A stretch of DNA of 64,000 bases from Paenibacillus sp. MMS20-IR301 (GCF_032302195.1 NZ_CP135275.1:2046001-2110000), one strand, 5' to 3'; positions 53,114 through 62,322 are shown, counted from the first letter of the stretch. A program made the numbers and translations. The notes: a model not told the origin generated them from the letters alone.

Positions 53114-54234
53114 GCTCCAGTCCTCCCTATCGCTTCCAAGGCATCCACCTTGGCTACTCTTGCTACAGATATCAGTGAACCCAGCAGCGACATGCCGATG
53201 AACAGCAGACTGGTCAGCAGCATCGTCTTGCCATCCAGTTGGAAGGGCATCGTATCCGGCAGCCCCATGTTCATGCCTAACGTAAGCAGCAGACTCAGCG
53301 CCAGACTCACAACCGACAGCATCAGCACTTGACCGACCACACTCCAGGCCAGATAGGACATCTTGGTGCCCATCGCCTTCAGGATGCCGAACTGGCTGGT
53401 CTTCTGAATCGTAATGACGTAGAAGAACACCGCCAGCACTACTGCAGCAATAATGAACAGGAACGCGATCATCATCAGCAGGGAGTTCTGTTCAGCAGCA
53501 TAACCGGGAACACTTGCGATCGCCTGCTTAAGCGTAATCACCTCAACATTATTCAGCTGTCCGGCAATTTCGTTCGCTTGAGCCTTCGATACATCCAGTG
53601 CAATTGCATTATAAGGAACATTGGCCTTGTCCGGTTGGCCTCCGCCTTGAACCGCTCCCTGCTTCATCGCCTGCCAGTCAAGCTGGTTGATGTATACGAC
53701 CGGAATGTGGCTATAAGAGCTGTCCTTCACAAAACCGGCAACAATCCAGCTCATCCCCGAAGCCTGATCCCGAATGGTACTGCCCAGCACAACACCCGAC
53801 TCTTCCAGCTTGGAATCAACAACAGCACTGCCCTGCACCTCATTGGTAATGCCAGCACCTTCCGTAACCTTCGGGGCCAGCATCCCCGCCATATCCACCG
53901 CGAAAAAAGTGACGTCTGCCTTCATATCCTTATCTGCAGCAGTTATGGTGCTTGTCTGTACACCGAGCAGAGTTGCCCCGGCATCTCCGGCCACTGCGCG
54001 GGCTGCCGCAAGCTCTGTACCGCTTAGCTGCGAGCGCCGGAATGCATGATCCGCATCACTCTGGACGGCAAAATAATGGGCAGGCATATTCTCCAGTGCC
54101 GAGATATTCGCATAGGCCAGCCCCCTGGCCAGCCCAGTCACAAACAGCACCAGGAACGAGACCAGCAGCATAATCACCATAATAAGACTGTACCGTGCTT
54201 TGGAATGCCTCATCTCCCGCAAAGCCAAAAACAT
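53110..54234 (-). CDS. FtsX-like ABC transporter permease
   Basis: 374 residues from the ATG at 54234, 7 nt behind AGGAG. Helix 1 (about 16-38) is followed by a large extracytoplasmic MacB-core domain (about 45-235) and three C-terminal helices (about 245-365), the standard FtsX/MacB layout. It lies 140 nt downstream of a two-component operon on the same strand, which probably controls it. Confidence 0.9.
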   Translation of the reverse strand: MFLALREMRHSKARYSLIMVIMLLVSFLVLFVTGLARGLAYANISALENMPAHYFAVQSDADHAFRRSQLSGTELAAARAVAGDAGATLLGVQTSTITAADKDMKADVTFFAVDMAGMLAPKVTEGAGITNEVQGSAVVDSKLEESGVVLGSTIRDQASGMSWIVAGFVKDSSYSHIPVVYINQLDWQAMKQGAVQGGGQPDKANVPYNAIALDVSKAQANEIAGQLNNVEVITLKQAIASVPGYAAEQNSLLMMIAFLFIIAAVVLAVFFYVITIQKTSQFGILKAMGTKMSYLAWSVVGQVLMLSVVSLALSLLLTLGMNMGLPDTMPFQLDGKTMLLTSLLFIGMSLLGSLISVARVAKVDALEAIGRTGA

Positions 54235-54375
54235 ATTACCACTCCTAAACATTTTGTCAGCATACACATCATCGGTACCGCTTCGCATAACCTGGCTTGC
54301 AGGCACCGGTCCGGTTTGTCTGCTCTGTATACCGTTAGTTTAGAGTGTGAAGATGAACGGAGTATGAATAAACAA

Positions 54376-55752
54376 TTACAGAAGCGGAAGGGTAACGGTA
54401 AAAGCGGTTCCCTCTCCCACTGTACTTTTCACCTCAATAGTTCCGTTATGGGCCTGGATGATCTTCAGCGCAATCGCAAGACCGAGACCGCTGCTGTTGC
54501 TGTCACGGGTCCGCGCCTGATCCGCCTTGTAGAACCGGTCGAAGATCATCGGCAGCTGCTCCGCCGGAATGCCCGGACCATTGTCCGTGACGGTAACGAT
54601 ACAATTCTGCTCTGCCCTGCTGGCTGCAATGCTGATCGTACCGCCTGCCGGAGTATACTTCACCGCATTGGAGACAAGATTCATCCACACCTGATAGAGC
54701 AGATTGGAATCGCCCTGCAAGGTAATGTCCGCAGCATTCAGCCGTACCGCAAGCTCCTTCTCCGTCAGATGCCATTCCATAATCTGCACTACCTGGCGCA
54801 GCTGGGCTTTGAGATCGAAGCTTTGTTTCTGCAGGGCATGCTCATCATAATCCAGTGAGGATAGGGTGAGCAGCTGCTTGCTGAGCATGGATAACCGGCG
54901 GCTCTCATCATCGATAATTGCGAGGTATTCCAGCCGCTGGTTCTCCGGAAGGGTACCGTCTTTGAGCGCATGGGCGAAACCCTGGATCGAGGTCAGCGGT
55001 GACTCAATTTCATGCGAGACGTTTGCGACGAATTCCTGCCGTGCCCGGTTCGTGCGCTCCAGCTCACGGCTCATTGTCATGAAGTGTGAGGCCAGCTGGC
55101 CGATTTCATCGCGCCGTGCCGTATAAAGCTTAATATCATACCGGCCCTTGGATATTTTGAGTGTAGCTTCAGTCAGGCGGGTGATCGGTTTCACCACATG
55201 GAATACAGTAACCAGTACGAACCACAGGCTGCACAGAATCGTGACGGCAATCAGCACGGCAAAAAAGATCCGCAGCTCGCCAAACTGCACCTGAGCATCC
55301 GGACGCATGAACAGCGCATAGGTCTCGCCCTCGATCTGCACCGGAACCCCAATTGAATTACTCAGCTGGTTATCGAAAAATCCGGTCACGAAGACTTTAC
55401 TCGGGAAATTCCCCACCCCGTGATAGGTTTCTCCGGCCAGTACCTTTTGCAGCTCCCCCTCCGGCAGATCATTTTTGCGGAACGGCAGACCGTAGAAATG
55501 CTCATCCCCCTTGTCATTGGCGAGTAGCATCTTATATCCCAAAGAGGCTGTACTGAGCAGATATTCTTCAACGGCTTCCGGGTGATCCTCAAGGAACTGC
55601 TGCAGCCCGATGGCCATGCGGGTCAGCTTGGCATCGTTTTGCGGCTTGATTTTGGCCTGATAATAAAAGTTTGAAGCCAGGAACCCGAGTATACTGCTGA
55701 TCACAATGACCGAGCAGAACAGAATGCTCATTCTGACATACAGCGATCTCAT
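54376..55752 (-). CDS. Sensor histidine kinase (HAMP/HisKA)
   Basis: 458 residues: helix 1 (about 8-28), extracytoplasmic sensor, helix 2 (about 160-182), HAMP, HisKA with His in NVSHEIESPLTSIQGF (Glu replaces the usual Leu-Arg after the His-Glu), HATPase_c with NLVSNAVKYT, DNGPGIPAEQ and SGLGLAIALK. Its start overlaps the regulator stop by 4 nt. Likely controls the adjacent ABC exporter in response to an envelope stress or peptide. Confidence 0.92.
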   Translation of the reverse strand: MRSLYVRMSILFCSVIVISSILGFLASNFYYQAKIKPQNDAKLTRMAIGLQQFLEDHPEAVEEYLLSTASLGYKMLLANDKGDEHFYGLPFRKNDLPEGELQKVLAGETYHGVGNFPSKVFVTGFFDNQLSNSIGVPVQIEGETYALFMRPDAQVQFGELRIFFAVLIAVTILCSLWFVLVTVFHVVKPITRLTEATLKISKGRYDIKLYTARRDEIGQLASHFMTMSRELERTNRARQEFVANVSHEIESPLTSIQGFAHALKDGTLPENQRLEYLAIIDDESRRLSMLSKQLLTLSSLDYDEHALQKQSFDLKAQLRQVVQIMEWHLTEKELAVRLNAADITLQGDSNLLYQVWMNLVSNAVKYTPAGGTISIAASRAEQNCIVTVTDNGPGIPAEQLPMIFDRFYKADQARTRDSNSSGLGLAIALKIIQAHNGTIEVKSTVGEGTAFTVTLPLL

Positions 55753-56426
55753 GGATTCACCACATCCACCTTATAGCCGATTCCCCGCACAGTGCGGATC
55801 GTGAAGTCATTCTGATAATCAGCGAACCGCTGGCGCAGCCGTTTGATATGCACATCGACTGTCCGCTCATCGCCCTCATAATCCGCACCCCAGACCAGCT
55901 CAATAAGCTCACTGCGTGTGAACAGCCGTCCCGGATATTGTGCCAGCTGGGCCAGGAGTTCAAATTCCTTCACCGGCAGCACGAGCACTTCATTGCCTCC
56001 TGAGATCTCATAATTTTTGCGGTCAATGACTACTGAATTCAGGCGGATCCGGTCGTCAGAGGCAATCGAATAGCGGCGGAACAGCGCCTTGATGCGGAAC
56101 AGCAGCTCCTCCGGCTCAAACGGCTTGGTCACATAATCATCCGTCCCGTGCAGATACCCCTGCTCCTTATCACTAAGCTGCTGGCGGGCAGTCAGCAAAA
56201 TGACCGGGATATCATAAGTTTCCCGTATGTATGCACACAGCTCCAGCCCGTCCATATGCGGCATCATCACATCCACCACCGCCAGATCGACTGTCTGATC
56301 CTTCAGCAGCGTCACCGCCCCGCGCCCGTCGCCCGCCTCCAGCACAAGATATCCCTCTCTGGTCAGTACATGCCGCAGCAATGTGCGGATATGCAGGTCA
56401 TCATCGGCTACTAGAATTTTCTTCAT
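55749..56426 (-). CDS. OmpR-family response regulator
   Basis: 225 residues. The receiver domain has ADDDLHIRTLL, phospho-Asp in LAVVDVMMPHMDGLEL, Thr in ILLTARQ, Lys in TDDYVTKPFEPEE; the winged helix ends TVDVHIKRLRQRF and VRGIGYKV. Partner of the overlapping kinase gene. Confidence 0.94.
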   Translation of the reverse strand: MKKILVADDDLHIRTLLRHVLTREGYLVLEAGDGRGAVTLLKDQTVDLAVVDVMMPHMDGLELCAYIRETYDIPVILLTARQQLSDKEQGYLHGTDDYVTKPFEPEELLFRIKALFRRYSIASDDRIRLNSVVIDRKNYEISGGNEVLVLPVKEFELLAQLAQYPGRLFTRSELIELVWGADYEGDERTVDVHIKRLRQRFADYQNDFTIRTVRGIGYKVDVVNP

Positions 56427-56471
56427 ATGGGTTCCTTCTTTCTCTCGCTATTTAGCTCCCCTGTCCGCAGC

Positions 56472-57287
56472 CTATACCAGATATGGCATGACGCTGTCCT
56501 TCAGCGAAGTAACAAGCCGCCCGGTAAGCTGCTCCAGGTCCTCCGAAGTCGAGGCCGTATCCAGCCTACTGAGAAAAGCATAGATCCAGTGCTGCACTCC
56601 GTCATCCTGACGGTGCACCACCGGCTTGCCGGCAGCCTCTGCCAGTACTCCGGCCAGATCAGCGAAATTCCAGGTCCGCGGCCGGGCCAGCTCATAGATC
56701 CGGTTGCCTGCTCCGCTTCCGGCCAACACCGCAGCCGCAGCTAAAGCCAGGTCTTGCCGGGTAAGCGAATTGAATTGCCATTCGCCGGGTGCGGTAACCA
56801 GCTCGCCGCTGGCAAGGGCTTCTTTAAGCCCCAGCACGGCTACGAAATCGGTATAAAGGGCATTTCTCAGAAAAGTATACTCCAGTCCGGAATCTATAAT
56901 GGCCTGTTCTGTTAATGCATGCACATTGAACTGCTCAGGTTGTCCGGTATTCTGCCGGGGAAAAGCAAGGCTTGTATAAAAAATATGTCCGACTCCAATT
57001 CTCTTGGCGGCATCGATGACCGCCTTGTGCTGAATCAGGCGGAGCTTGTCATCGGTATGGGAGCTGGAAATCAGCAGCAGCCTGCTGAGTCCGGCGAAGG
57101 CGGTATCCAGGGAGTCCGGCACATCATAATCGGTATAGCGTAATTCTACCCCCTGCTCCCGCAGCTCCGCGGCTGCCTCAATCCGCCGTACACCGGCAAT
57201 AATCTGCCCGGTTGGTACCCGCTCCTGTAAATACTTAATTATCAAATGCCCTAATTGACCGTTAGCACCTGTAATCATTATGGTCAT
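56472..57287 (-). CDS. NmrA-like NAD(P)-binding protein (QOR2-type)
   Basis: 271 residues from the ATG at 57287, 9 nt behind AAGGAG. The Rossmann motif ITGANGQLGHLIIKYL opens the chain and the fold has the atypical SDR pattern (no YxxxK). Relatives act as NAD(P)H quinone oxidoreductases or as NmrA-type redox sensors. It is 73 nt downstream of a MarR gene on the same strand, an arrangement usual for oxidant-induced quinone or aldehyde detoxification. Confidence 0.85.
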   Translation of the reverse strand: MTIMITGANGQLGHLIIKYLQERVPTGQIIAGVRRIEAAAELREQGVELRYTDYDVPDSLDTAFAGLSRLLLISSSHTDDKLRLIQHKAVIDAAKRIGVGHIFYTSLAFPRQNTGQPEQFNVHALTEQAIIDSGLEYTFLRNALYTDFVAVLGLKEALASGELVTAPGEWQFNSLTRQDLALAAAAVLAGSGAGNRIYELARPRTWNFADLAGVLAEAAGKPVVHRQDDGVQHWIYAFLSRLDTASTSEDLEQLTGRLVTSLKDSVMPYLV

Positions 57288-57359
57288 AATCTTAATCTCC
57301 TTCGTGACAGCAAATTCGAATCTCATGCGCTATCCGTATTCTAGTAGTTGTCCCGCTCC

Positions 57360-57824
57360 TTAATTCTGGCTCAGCTTCCCAAGCAGGTCCAGCAGCTGCT
57401 TAAGCTCCGCCTCATCCAGCCGCGACATCACAGCTGCCACCGCTTCACGGTTGCCAGGCAACTGTTCAGCTAACAGCGACCGCCCTGCGGCCGTAATTGT
57501 AATTACGCTCTTCCGCCCGTCCAGGGCATGTCCGGCACGGCTGATATAACCTTCCTTCTCCAGCGGGCCCAGCAGCAGGCTGATATTGGCTTTGGTCACA
57601 CCGATCCGCTCTGCAAGCAGCGACGGGAGAATATTGCCCCCCTGCTTAGCAATCTCTACCAGTACGCGGATCCTGGCCCCGTTCAGGCCCCGCCCCTGCC
57701 AGTATTTCTCCGATACCGCCACTGCACCCGCAGTTGCCCCAACGAGTGCAAAGAACACTTCATTGGCCAGCGGGGGCTCCAGCACATATTGCTGCAGATT
57801 ATCCGTCACATTGTTCAGCTCCAT
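57360..57824 (-). CDS. MarR-family regulator
   Basis: 154 residues. The winged helix is visible (LNGARIRVLVEIAKQGGNIL, LAERIGVTKANISLLLGPLE, EGYISRAGHALDGRKSVITI). It probably represses itself and the NmrA-like gene. The tnpB guide sequence lies in its upstream region. Confidence 0.9.
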   Translation of the reverse strand: MELNNVTDNLQQYVLEPPLANEVFFALVGATAGAVAVSEKYWQGRGLNGARIRVLVEIAKQGGNILPSLLAERIGVTKANISLLLGPLEKEGYISRAGHALDGRKSVITITAAGRSLLAEQLPGNREAVAAVMSRLDEAELKQLLDLLGKLSQN

Positions 57825-57889
57825 TTAGTTAATAGCTTAACTATATTGTCAAAAGCATAACTTATTCTGCTGATCATGTCAAAGGCAGG

Positions 57890-58060
57890 GTGAACTACTC
57901 CCACCTATAGAGGTGTGAGCTTCTTGGAAACAGCCCATACTTGCTCTGGAGACTACCTTCCGAAGCAGCGGTTAGGCTTATACACCAAGCGATCCCCGCA
58001 GTCCCTGCGGTTCCCTTCAGCGTTAGATTTAGGCGGTTCCATAGAGCTGACGCAGCCCTT
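57890..58060 (-). ncRNA. Predicted omega RNA (reRNA) of tnpB
   Basis: In this family the 3' end of tnpB plus the right end of the element form the guide RNA scaffold. Here that is the tnpB 3' end to the TTCAC at 57890, with the CACCTCTATAGGTG hairpin just before it. The guide would begin at 57889 and read about 16-20 nt of flank, beginning CCTGCCTTTGACATG. Confidence 0.6.
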
Positions 58061-59162
58061 CTGCCCGGATGTTCCTGCTTGCATTTACGTCCCGGTCATG
58101 CGTGGTTCCGCAGCTTGGACAGCTCCATTCCCGGATGTGGAGGCCCTTTTTTTCATCCCGGTGCCCACAGGCCGAGCAGAGCTGGCTGGAAGGGAACCAG
58201 CGTCCCACCCGGATCACTTGTTTCCCATACCACTCTGCTTTGTAGGTCAGTTTGGACAGAAAGGCGGACCACGAGACATCATGAAGACTACGGGCAAGCC
58301 TGTGGTTTTGAACCAGCCCCGTGACATTCAGGGTCTCCACACAGATCACGTCGTGGTTGTTGACGAGTTCCGTACTGAGTTTGTTCTGAAAGTCATTCCG
58401 CTGATTGGCTATTTTTTCATGCAGCTTAGCCACAAGGATACGCTGCTTCTGGTAATTACGGCTACCTGCGAGGAGGCGCCCCTCCTTCTGGGCCTGCAGC
58501 GCTCGGCGCGACAATTTACGCTGGGCCTTGGAGAGTCGGTCTGAGGTTTTCATCAGATGCTTCGGATTCTGGACTTTCGTTCCATCGGAGAAGGCGGCAA
58601 ACGAAGTGACCCCGAGATCCATCCCGATGACCGAGCCGGTTAATGTCTTCGCTTCCACCTTCGTTTCGCACAGAATGGACACAAAATACTTACCGGTAGC
58701 CGTACAGGAGATGGTGGCCGATTTGATCTGGCCCTGAAGCTGCCGATGCAGCTTGATCCGCACAGGTTCCATCTTGGGCAGTTTCAAATAACGTCCTGCC
58801 ACAATCGCGATGGTTCCATTCTGATTGTTCGCGGTGTAGGACTGGACCGGATGTTTACGGGATTTCCACTTTGGAAAACCGGAGGAAGGATGACGGAAAA
58901 AGTGGTTATAGGCGGCCTTCAAATGAAGCTGGGCATTGCATAGGGCCAAGCTGTCGACTTCTTTAAGAAAAGGATATTCTTTTTTGTATTGAGCGGGTGT
59001 AGGAAGCTTGATGGGATCACCGGTTTCCCGGTGCTTTTTGTAGGATTCGATGCGATCATTCAGCATGAGGTTGTAGACTTTACGTACACAGCCGAAGCTT
59101 CTCACCAAGAAATCAGCCTGCGGAGCACTTGGATATAACCGAAATTTGAAAGCTTTGAGCAC
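58029..59162 (-). CDS. tnpB: TnpB RNA-guided endonuclease-like protein
   Basis: 377 residues. RuvC-like triad: Asp182 in GMDLGVTSF, Glu276 in VETLNVTGL, Asp358 in HDRDVNASRNI. Zinc ribbon CSAC...CPSC (Cys329, 332, 348, 351) lies between the last two. The N-terminus (KAFKFRLYP) is the standard DNA/RNA-binding start. All catalytic positions look intact, so the nuclease may be active. No tnpA partner is present. Confidence 0.93.
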   Translation of the reverse strand: MLKAFKFRLYPSAPQADFLVRSFGCVRKVYNLMLNDRIESYKKHRETGDPIKLPTPAQYKKEYPFLKEVDSLALCNAQLHLKAAYNHFFRHPSSGFPKWKSRKHPVQSYTANNQNGTIAIVAGRYLKLPKMEPVRIKLHRQLQGQIKSATISCTATGKYFVSILCETKVEAKTLTGSVIGMDLGVTSFAAFSDGTKVQNPKHLMKTSDRLSKAQRKLSRRALQAQKEGRLLAGSRNYQKQRILVAKLHEKIANQRNDFQNKLSTELVNNHDVICVETLNVTGLVQNHRLARSLHDVSWSAFLSKLTYKAEWYGKQVIRVGRWFPSSQLCSACGHRDEKKGLHIREWSCPSCGTTHDRDVNASRNIRAEGLRQLYGTA

Positions 59163-59305
59163 GAAGCGTCACCTCAACTTCTATGAATCAAAACAGGAAT
59201 ATATGTTCTTGTTTCGATTTTACCAAAAATCTTCTAAAAAGCAAAGACAAACCGTTATCATTCATCCCGCCACTTTAGAAGTGGGGGAATTCTGACAACG
59301 ATTTG

Positions 59306-59337
59306 TTAAAACCCCCGCCTTCAATTGAAAGCGGGGG
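59306..59337 (-). terminator. Terminator of the metallophosphoesterase gene
   Basis: Minus strand: CCCCCGCTTTC and GAAGGCGGGGG arms, then TTTTAAC. The tnpB element starts about ten bases beyond it. Confidence 0.75.
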
Positions 59338-59363
59338 CGGGAAATCTGCCAAATCTTCCGCCG

Positions 59364-60572
59364 TCAGGCCAATACTGCTTGTGGTGCTGAAGTTACAGAT
59401 TCATCACCGTAGCTGATGTTGCCTTCCAGCACTACCGTAAGCTTAATCAGCTCGGACCGGCTGGCCAGCCGGATTGGCGGACCCCAGGTACCATAGCCGG
59501 AGGAAACAATGACGTGCAGTTTCTCCTTAAGCAGATAACCCCAGTCGAGCTCGAACAGGCGTCTCGTAATCCAGTGATTCGGGGCAATCTGCCCGCGGTG
59601 GGTATGGCCGGACAATAGAACATCCACGCCAGCCTGTGCAGCCAGATCAAAGCCTGTCGGCTGATGATCCATCATAATAATCGGACGCGAGCGGTCCAGG
59701 CCATCCAGCAGCGCTTTAACACTCAGGCGGCCTCCGGCCTCCATTGATTCGGCGGTTTTATCTTTACGTCCAACCACATACAATCCTGCAATATCCGCTA
59801 CTTCATCCTGCAGAACCTTAATCCCCACATCCGCCATTACTTTCGTATACTGCTGAATGGACCCGCCATAATACTCATGGTTGCCCAGTACGGCATATAC
59901 ACCATGACGAGCCTTGAGCAGCTTCAGCTGCTGATCCATCCGGTTGCGGATAAACGGCTCCACGCTGTCATCGAGAACATCTCCGGCCAGCAGTACGATA
60001 TCCGGATTCATCGCATTAATCTCTGCAACCATCCGGCGCAGATGGCGGTTGCCGACAATATTACCCAGGTGCAGGTCGGAGGCGACTGCAACCGTCAGCG
60101 GAACGCTGGTTCCGATGGATTTGTCAACCTCCAGCCGGTGGCTGCGCACAACAGTACTCCACGCATTGCGCGAGCCCCATAGCATAAACACAGCCAATAG
60201 AGCCAACAGGGCCGCTCCCGCTTCAGTAACAAATGCCGGATGATCCGTCCCGGTGAGCACCAGAATTCCGTACAGCAGATCAGTCAGCGGCAGCATAATT
60301 ACCGCAAATTCCATACAAGCCAGGTAATAGGAGCCGATTACCTTGAATAACCGGCCTGCCGGCTTCAGTCCCTTCGGCAGCGGAATTCTGCCAATGACAT
60401 AAGCAAAAGCAATTACCGCAAACACTGCCCAGTAAGCAGCAGCAGATATATCAGGCAGCCAGTCTCGCAGCAGAACCCACAGATGCCAGCCGATATAGAA
60501 ATTAACAAGTCCAAGCACAAGCAGCATAATGATTCCCGAAGCCAGCATGCGTATTGTTTTCACACTGTCCAC
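59364..60572 (-). CDS. Membrane metallophosphoesterase (YkuE/YaeI-like)
   Basis: 402 residues. Four N-terminal helices (about 8-30, 38-58, 70-95, 105-130) precede a calcineurin-like phosphoesterase domain with the metal motifs SDLHLG, GDVLDD, GNHEYYGG, DHQP and GHTHRGQ. Members hydrolyse phosphoesters, including UDP-diacylglucosamine in some species; the substrate here is not determined. Monocistronic, with its own terminator. Confidence 0.9.
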   Translation of the reverse strand: MDSVKTIRMLASGIIMLLVLGLVNFYIGWHLWVLLRDWLPDISAAAYWAVFAVIAFAYVIGRIPLPKGLKPAGRLFKVIGSYYLACMEFAVIMLPLTDLLYGILVLTGTDHPAFVTEAGAALLALLAVFMLWGSRNAWSTVVRSHRLEVDKSIGTSVPLTVAVASDLHLGNIVGNRHLRRMVAEINAMNPDIVLLAGDVLDDSVEPFIRNRMDQQLKLLKARHGVYAVLGNHEYYGGSIQQYTKVMADVGIKVLQDEVADIAGLYVVGRKDKTAESMEAGGRLSVKALLDGLDRSRPIIMMDHQPTGFDLAAQAGVDVLLSGHTHRGQIAPNHWITRRLFELDWGYLLKEKLHVIVSSGYGTWGPPIRLASRSELIKLTVVLEGNISYGDESVTSAPQAVLA

Positions 60573-60746
60573 TCCCTTAACGTAAAGTTCTATACTATCT
60601 AATTAAAATCATAGCACAAAGTATTTCTGAAGTATAAACTGTGCCCCCGGACTCTGATAAACGTTGATTGTTCAGCAGGGAATTCATACAATGACAGCGA
60701 ATAAACCGTATTGAATTCGAATTTCAGGTAAAAGGAGTGATGTGGT

Positions 60747-60794
60747 ATGAACAGTAACCATATGAACCGGAATGCAGGCAGGATTATAACTTAA
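60747..60794 (+). CDS. Possible 15-residue leader peptide
   Basis: ATG 9 nt behind AAGGAG, reading MNSNHMNRNAGRIIT to a TAA. It ends 5 nt before a small hairpin (GGAGGAACCTTCCTCC) and about 50 nt before the acetyltransferase start, as in translation-attenuation leaders. No regulatory role is shown. Confidence 0.3.
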   Translation: MNSNHMNRNAGRIIT

Positions 60795-60841
60795 CCGTGG
60801 AGGAACCTTCCTCCGCGAACTACTCGAGGGGGACTAATAAC

Positions 60842-61291
60842 ATGTCTATCAGCTTACAGCCAGTGACGGCGGATAATTGGTATGAGTGCACTACACTGCA
60901 AGTGACACCGGAGCAGCTGGGTGTATTTCCGGCACCGGTAGTCTACTGGATTGCAGAATCAAAGTATGTTCATGAGTTTGAATTGCGTGCGGTTTATTCC
61001 GGGGACACAGCAGCAGGATTCATCGTATTCTGTACAGAGCCGGATGAAGACGGTAACTACTGGATCCCCGCCCTGATGATTGATCACAGGCATCAAGGCA
61101 ATGGTTATGGTAAACAAGCTTTAACCCGGCTGATTCAATTCATGAGCAGCAGCTACAATTGCACAAGAATAATGATCGGGCACCGCCCGGATAACACTGC
61201 TGCCGGCAGTCTGTACGAAGCTTTAGGGTTCATTCAAGTGAATGAGGAGCCCGTTGACGGCGAAATCATCCGGCTTCTGCAGATCATCTAA
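60842..61291 (+). CDS. BltD/SpeG-like GNAT acetyltransferase
   Basis: 149 residues from the ATG at 60842; the longer frame to the GTG at 60797 is less likely. The opening (MSISLQPVTADNWYECTTLQ) resembles spermine/spermidine acetyltransferase BltD of Bacillus, and the acetyl-CoA motif is DHRHQGNGYGKQALTRLI. The substrate may be a polyamine (inference). A short leader ORF and hairpin precede it. Confidence 0.8.
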   Translation: MSISLQPVTADNWYECTTLQVTPEQLGVFPAPVVYWIAESKYVHEFELRAVYSGDTAAGFIVFCTEPDEDGNYWIPALMIDHRHQGNGYGKQALTRLIQFMSSSYNCTRIMIGHRPDNTAAGSLYEALGFIQVNEEPVDGEIIRLLQII

Positions 61292-61312
61292 CTGCCGGAT
61301 AAGCATGCATAT

Positions 61313-61340
61313 GGAGGGCCAACCGGCCCTCTTTAATTTC
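61313..61340 (+). terminator. Terminator of the BltD-like gene
   Basis: GAGGGCC-AACC-GGCCCTC stem followed by TTTAATTTC. Confidence 0.75.
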
Positions 61341-61371
61341 TAATCAGTCATTCTTCACCGCTCTCCCGCGC

Positions 61372-61404
61372 AAAAAAAAAGAAAATGCCCTGCGGCATCT
61401 TCAT
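61372..61404 (-). terminator. Terminator of the hemerythrin gene
   Basis: Minus strand: GATGCC-GCA-GGGCATT stem then a long run of T (61372-61380), just beyond the stop at 61422. Confidence 0.8.
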
Positions 61405-61421
61405 GATTCTAATTATGTAGT

Positions 61422-61835
61422 TTAGATGGCTTTGTTGCCTTTTGCCGCAATGCAGTCTCCGATGAGCTTGTCACATTTGTGGATATGATTGATCAGCCAG
61501 TCGGTCAATGTACGGTTAAGCTTAATCGTTGATAATACGGATACCCCTTTGGTCTTAACACTCTCTTCCAGATCCAGAACCGCCTGGACGAACTCTGCAT
61601 GGGTCTTCTGGTGCTCTGTCAGCTCAGGGAAATCGATATCCTTCATCAATTGCTCTTCACTGCTGAAATGCTCAACGGTGTAGTCCTTGAGGAACTTAAG
61701 GGTTTCCTCGATTTTTTCTTTACCCTGCTGGTTGGTGCAGGCTTCGAAAAAGTCATTCAATTTCACAAGCAGCTGTCTGTGCTGGCAGTCAATCTCTTTT
61801 ACCCCGATGTCGTATGAATCCTTCCAGCTAATCAT
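61422..61835 (-). CDS. Bacteriohemerythrin
   Basis: 137 residues from the ATG at 61835 behind AGGTGGG; the longer frame is unlikely. The di-iron ligands follow the hemerythrin pattern: His in DCQHRQLL, HFSSEEQLM with His and Glu, HQKTHAEFV with two His, and HIHKCDKLIG. It binds oxygen or nitric oxide at a di-iron site in the cytoplasm, for storage or sensing. Single gene near ferritin, which gives an iron/redox flavour to this end of the window. Confidence 0.92.
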   Translation of the reverse strand: MISWKDSYDIGVKEIDCQHRQLLVKLNDFFEACTNQQGKEKIEETLKFLKDYTVEHFSSEEQLMKDIDFPELTEHQKTHAEFVQAVLDLEESVKTKGVSVLSTIKLNRTLTDWLINHIHKCDKLIGDCIAAKGNKAI

Positions 61836-62072
61836 TGACCCACCTGTCCTTTTCCATAAATTACATAGTGAAAAGCATAATTCATTTTCCGCTTTTCTAC
61901 ATAAAAGTTCTGTTAACAACATCACACGCCATCAGGTTACAGCAATTTTATTATGTTATGTCGAAAGGAACAGGGAGGCATCCGGCAGCAAGGATTGAAA
62001 TCTCCTAATAGAAGCGTATGATGGAGATAATTAGCTCTCTATACTTTAAGTAATCAGAAGGAGTGCAGCACA

Positions 62073-62216
62073 ATGTTTCATAAAATCATTTCAAAGCCGC
62101 TGATTGTCCGCAAAAATTCCGGTATCGGCTGGACACTCAACCTTAATCATCCTGCAACCTGGATTGTCATCGGCGGGCTGCTCGCTATCAAGCTTTATCT
62201 TGTAATCTCAGGCTGA
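62073..62216 (+). CDS. 47-residue membrane protein, unknown
   Basis: ATG 8 nt behind AAGGAG. Sequence ends in a single hydrophobic helix (about 29-46: TWIVIGGLLAIKLYLVIS), preceded by a polar basic N-terminus (MFHKIISKPLIVRKNSG). I do not recognise it. Good ribosome site and coding-like composition support it. It lies between the hemerythrin and ferritin genes. Confidence 0.6.
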   Translation: MFHKIISKPLIVRKNSGIGWTLNLNHPATWIVIGGLLAIKLYLVISG

Positions 62217-62242
62217 CAATTTCACAGGGCTCAGAGTTCTGG

Positions 62243-62282
62243 ATAAAAAAGCGGACACCTCCACCCAGGAAGGCATCCGCTG
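62243..62282 (-). terminator. Terminator of the ferritin gene
   Basis: Minus strand: AGCGGATGCCTTCC and GGAGGTGTCCGCT arms, then six T. Confidence 0.8.
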
Positions 62283-62322
62283 TAACCTAACACCGCAGCT
62301 TACAGGAAGCCGGGGCGTTCAT

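Larger units (their letters stand above)
57890..59297 (-). mobile_element. IS200/IS605-group element carrying tnpB only
   Basis: About 1.4 kb. The left end has the hairpin CCCCACTTCTAAAGTGG (around 59266-59287) and the right end has CACACCTCTATAGGTGGGAG followed by TAGTTCAC (ending at 57890). No tnpA is present. The exact left boundary is uncertain; it abuts the metallophosphoesterase terminator. Confidence 0.8.

Noticed and set aside
57941..58544. Plus-strand open frames opposite tnpB
   Set aside because: Shadows of tnpB and its right end; the TnpB motifs decide the coding strand.
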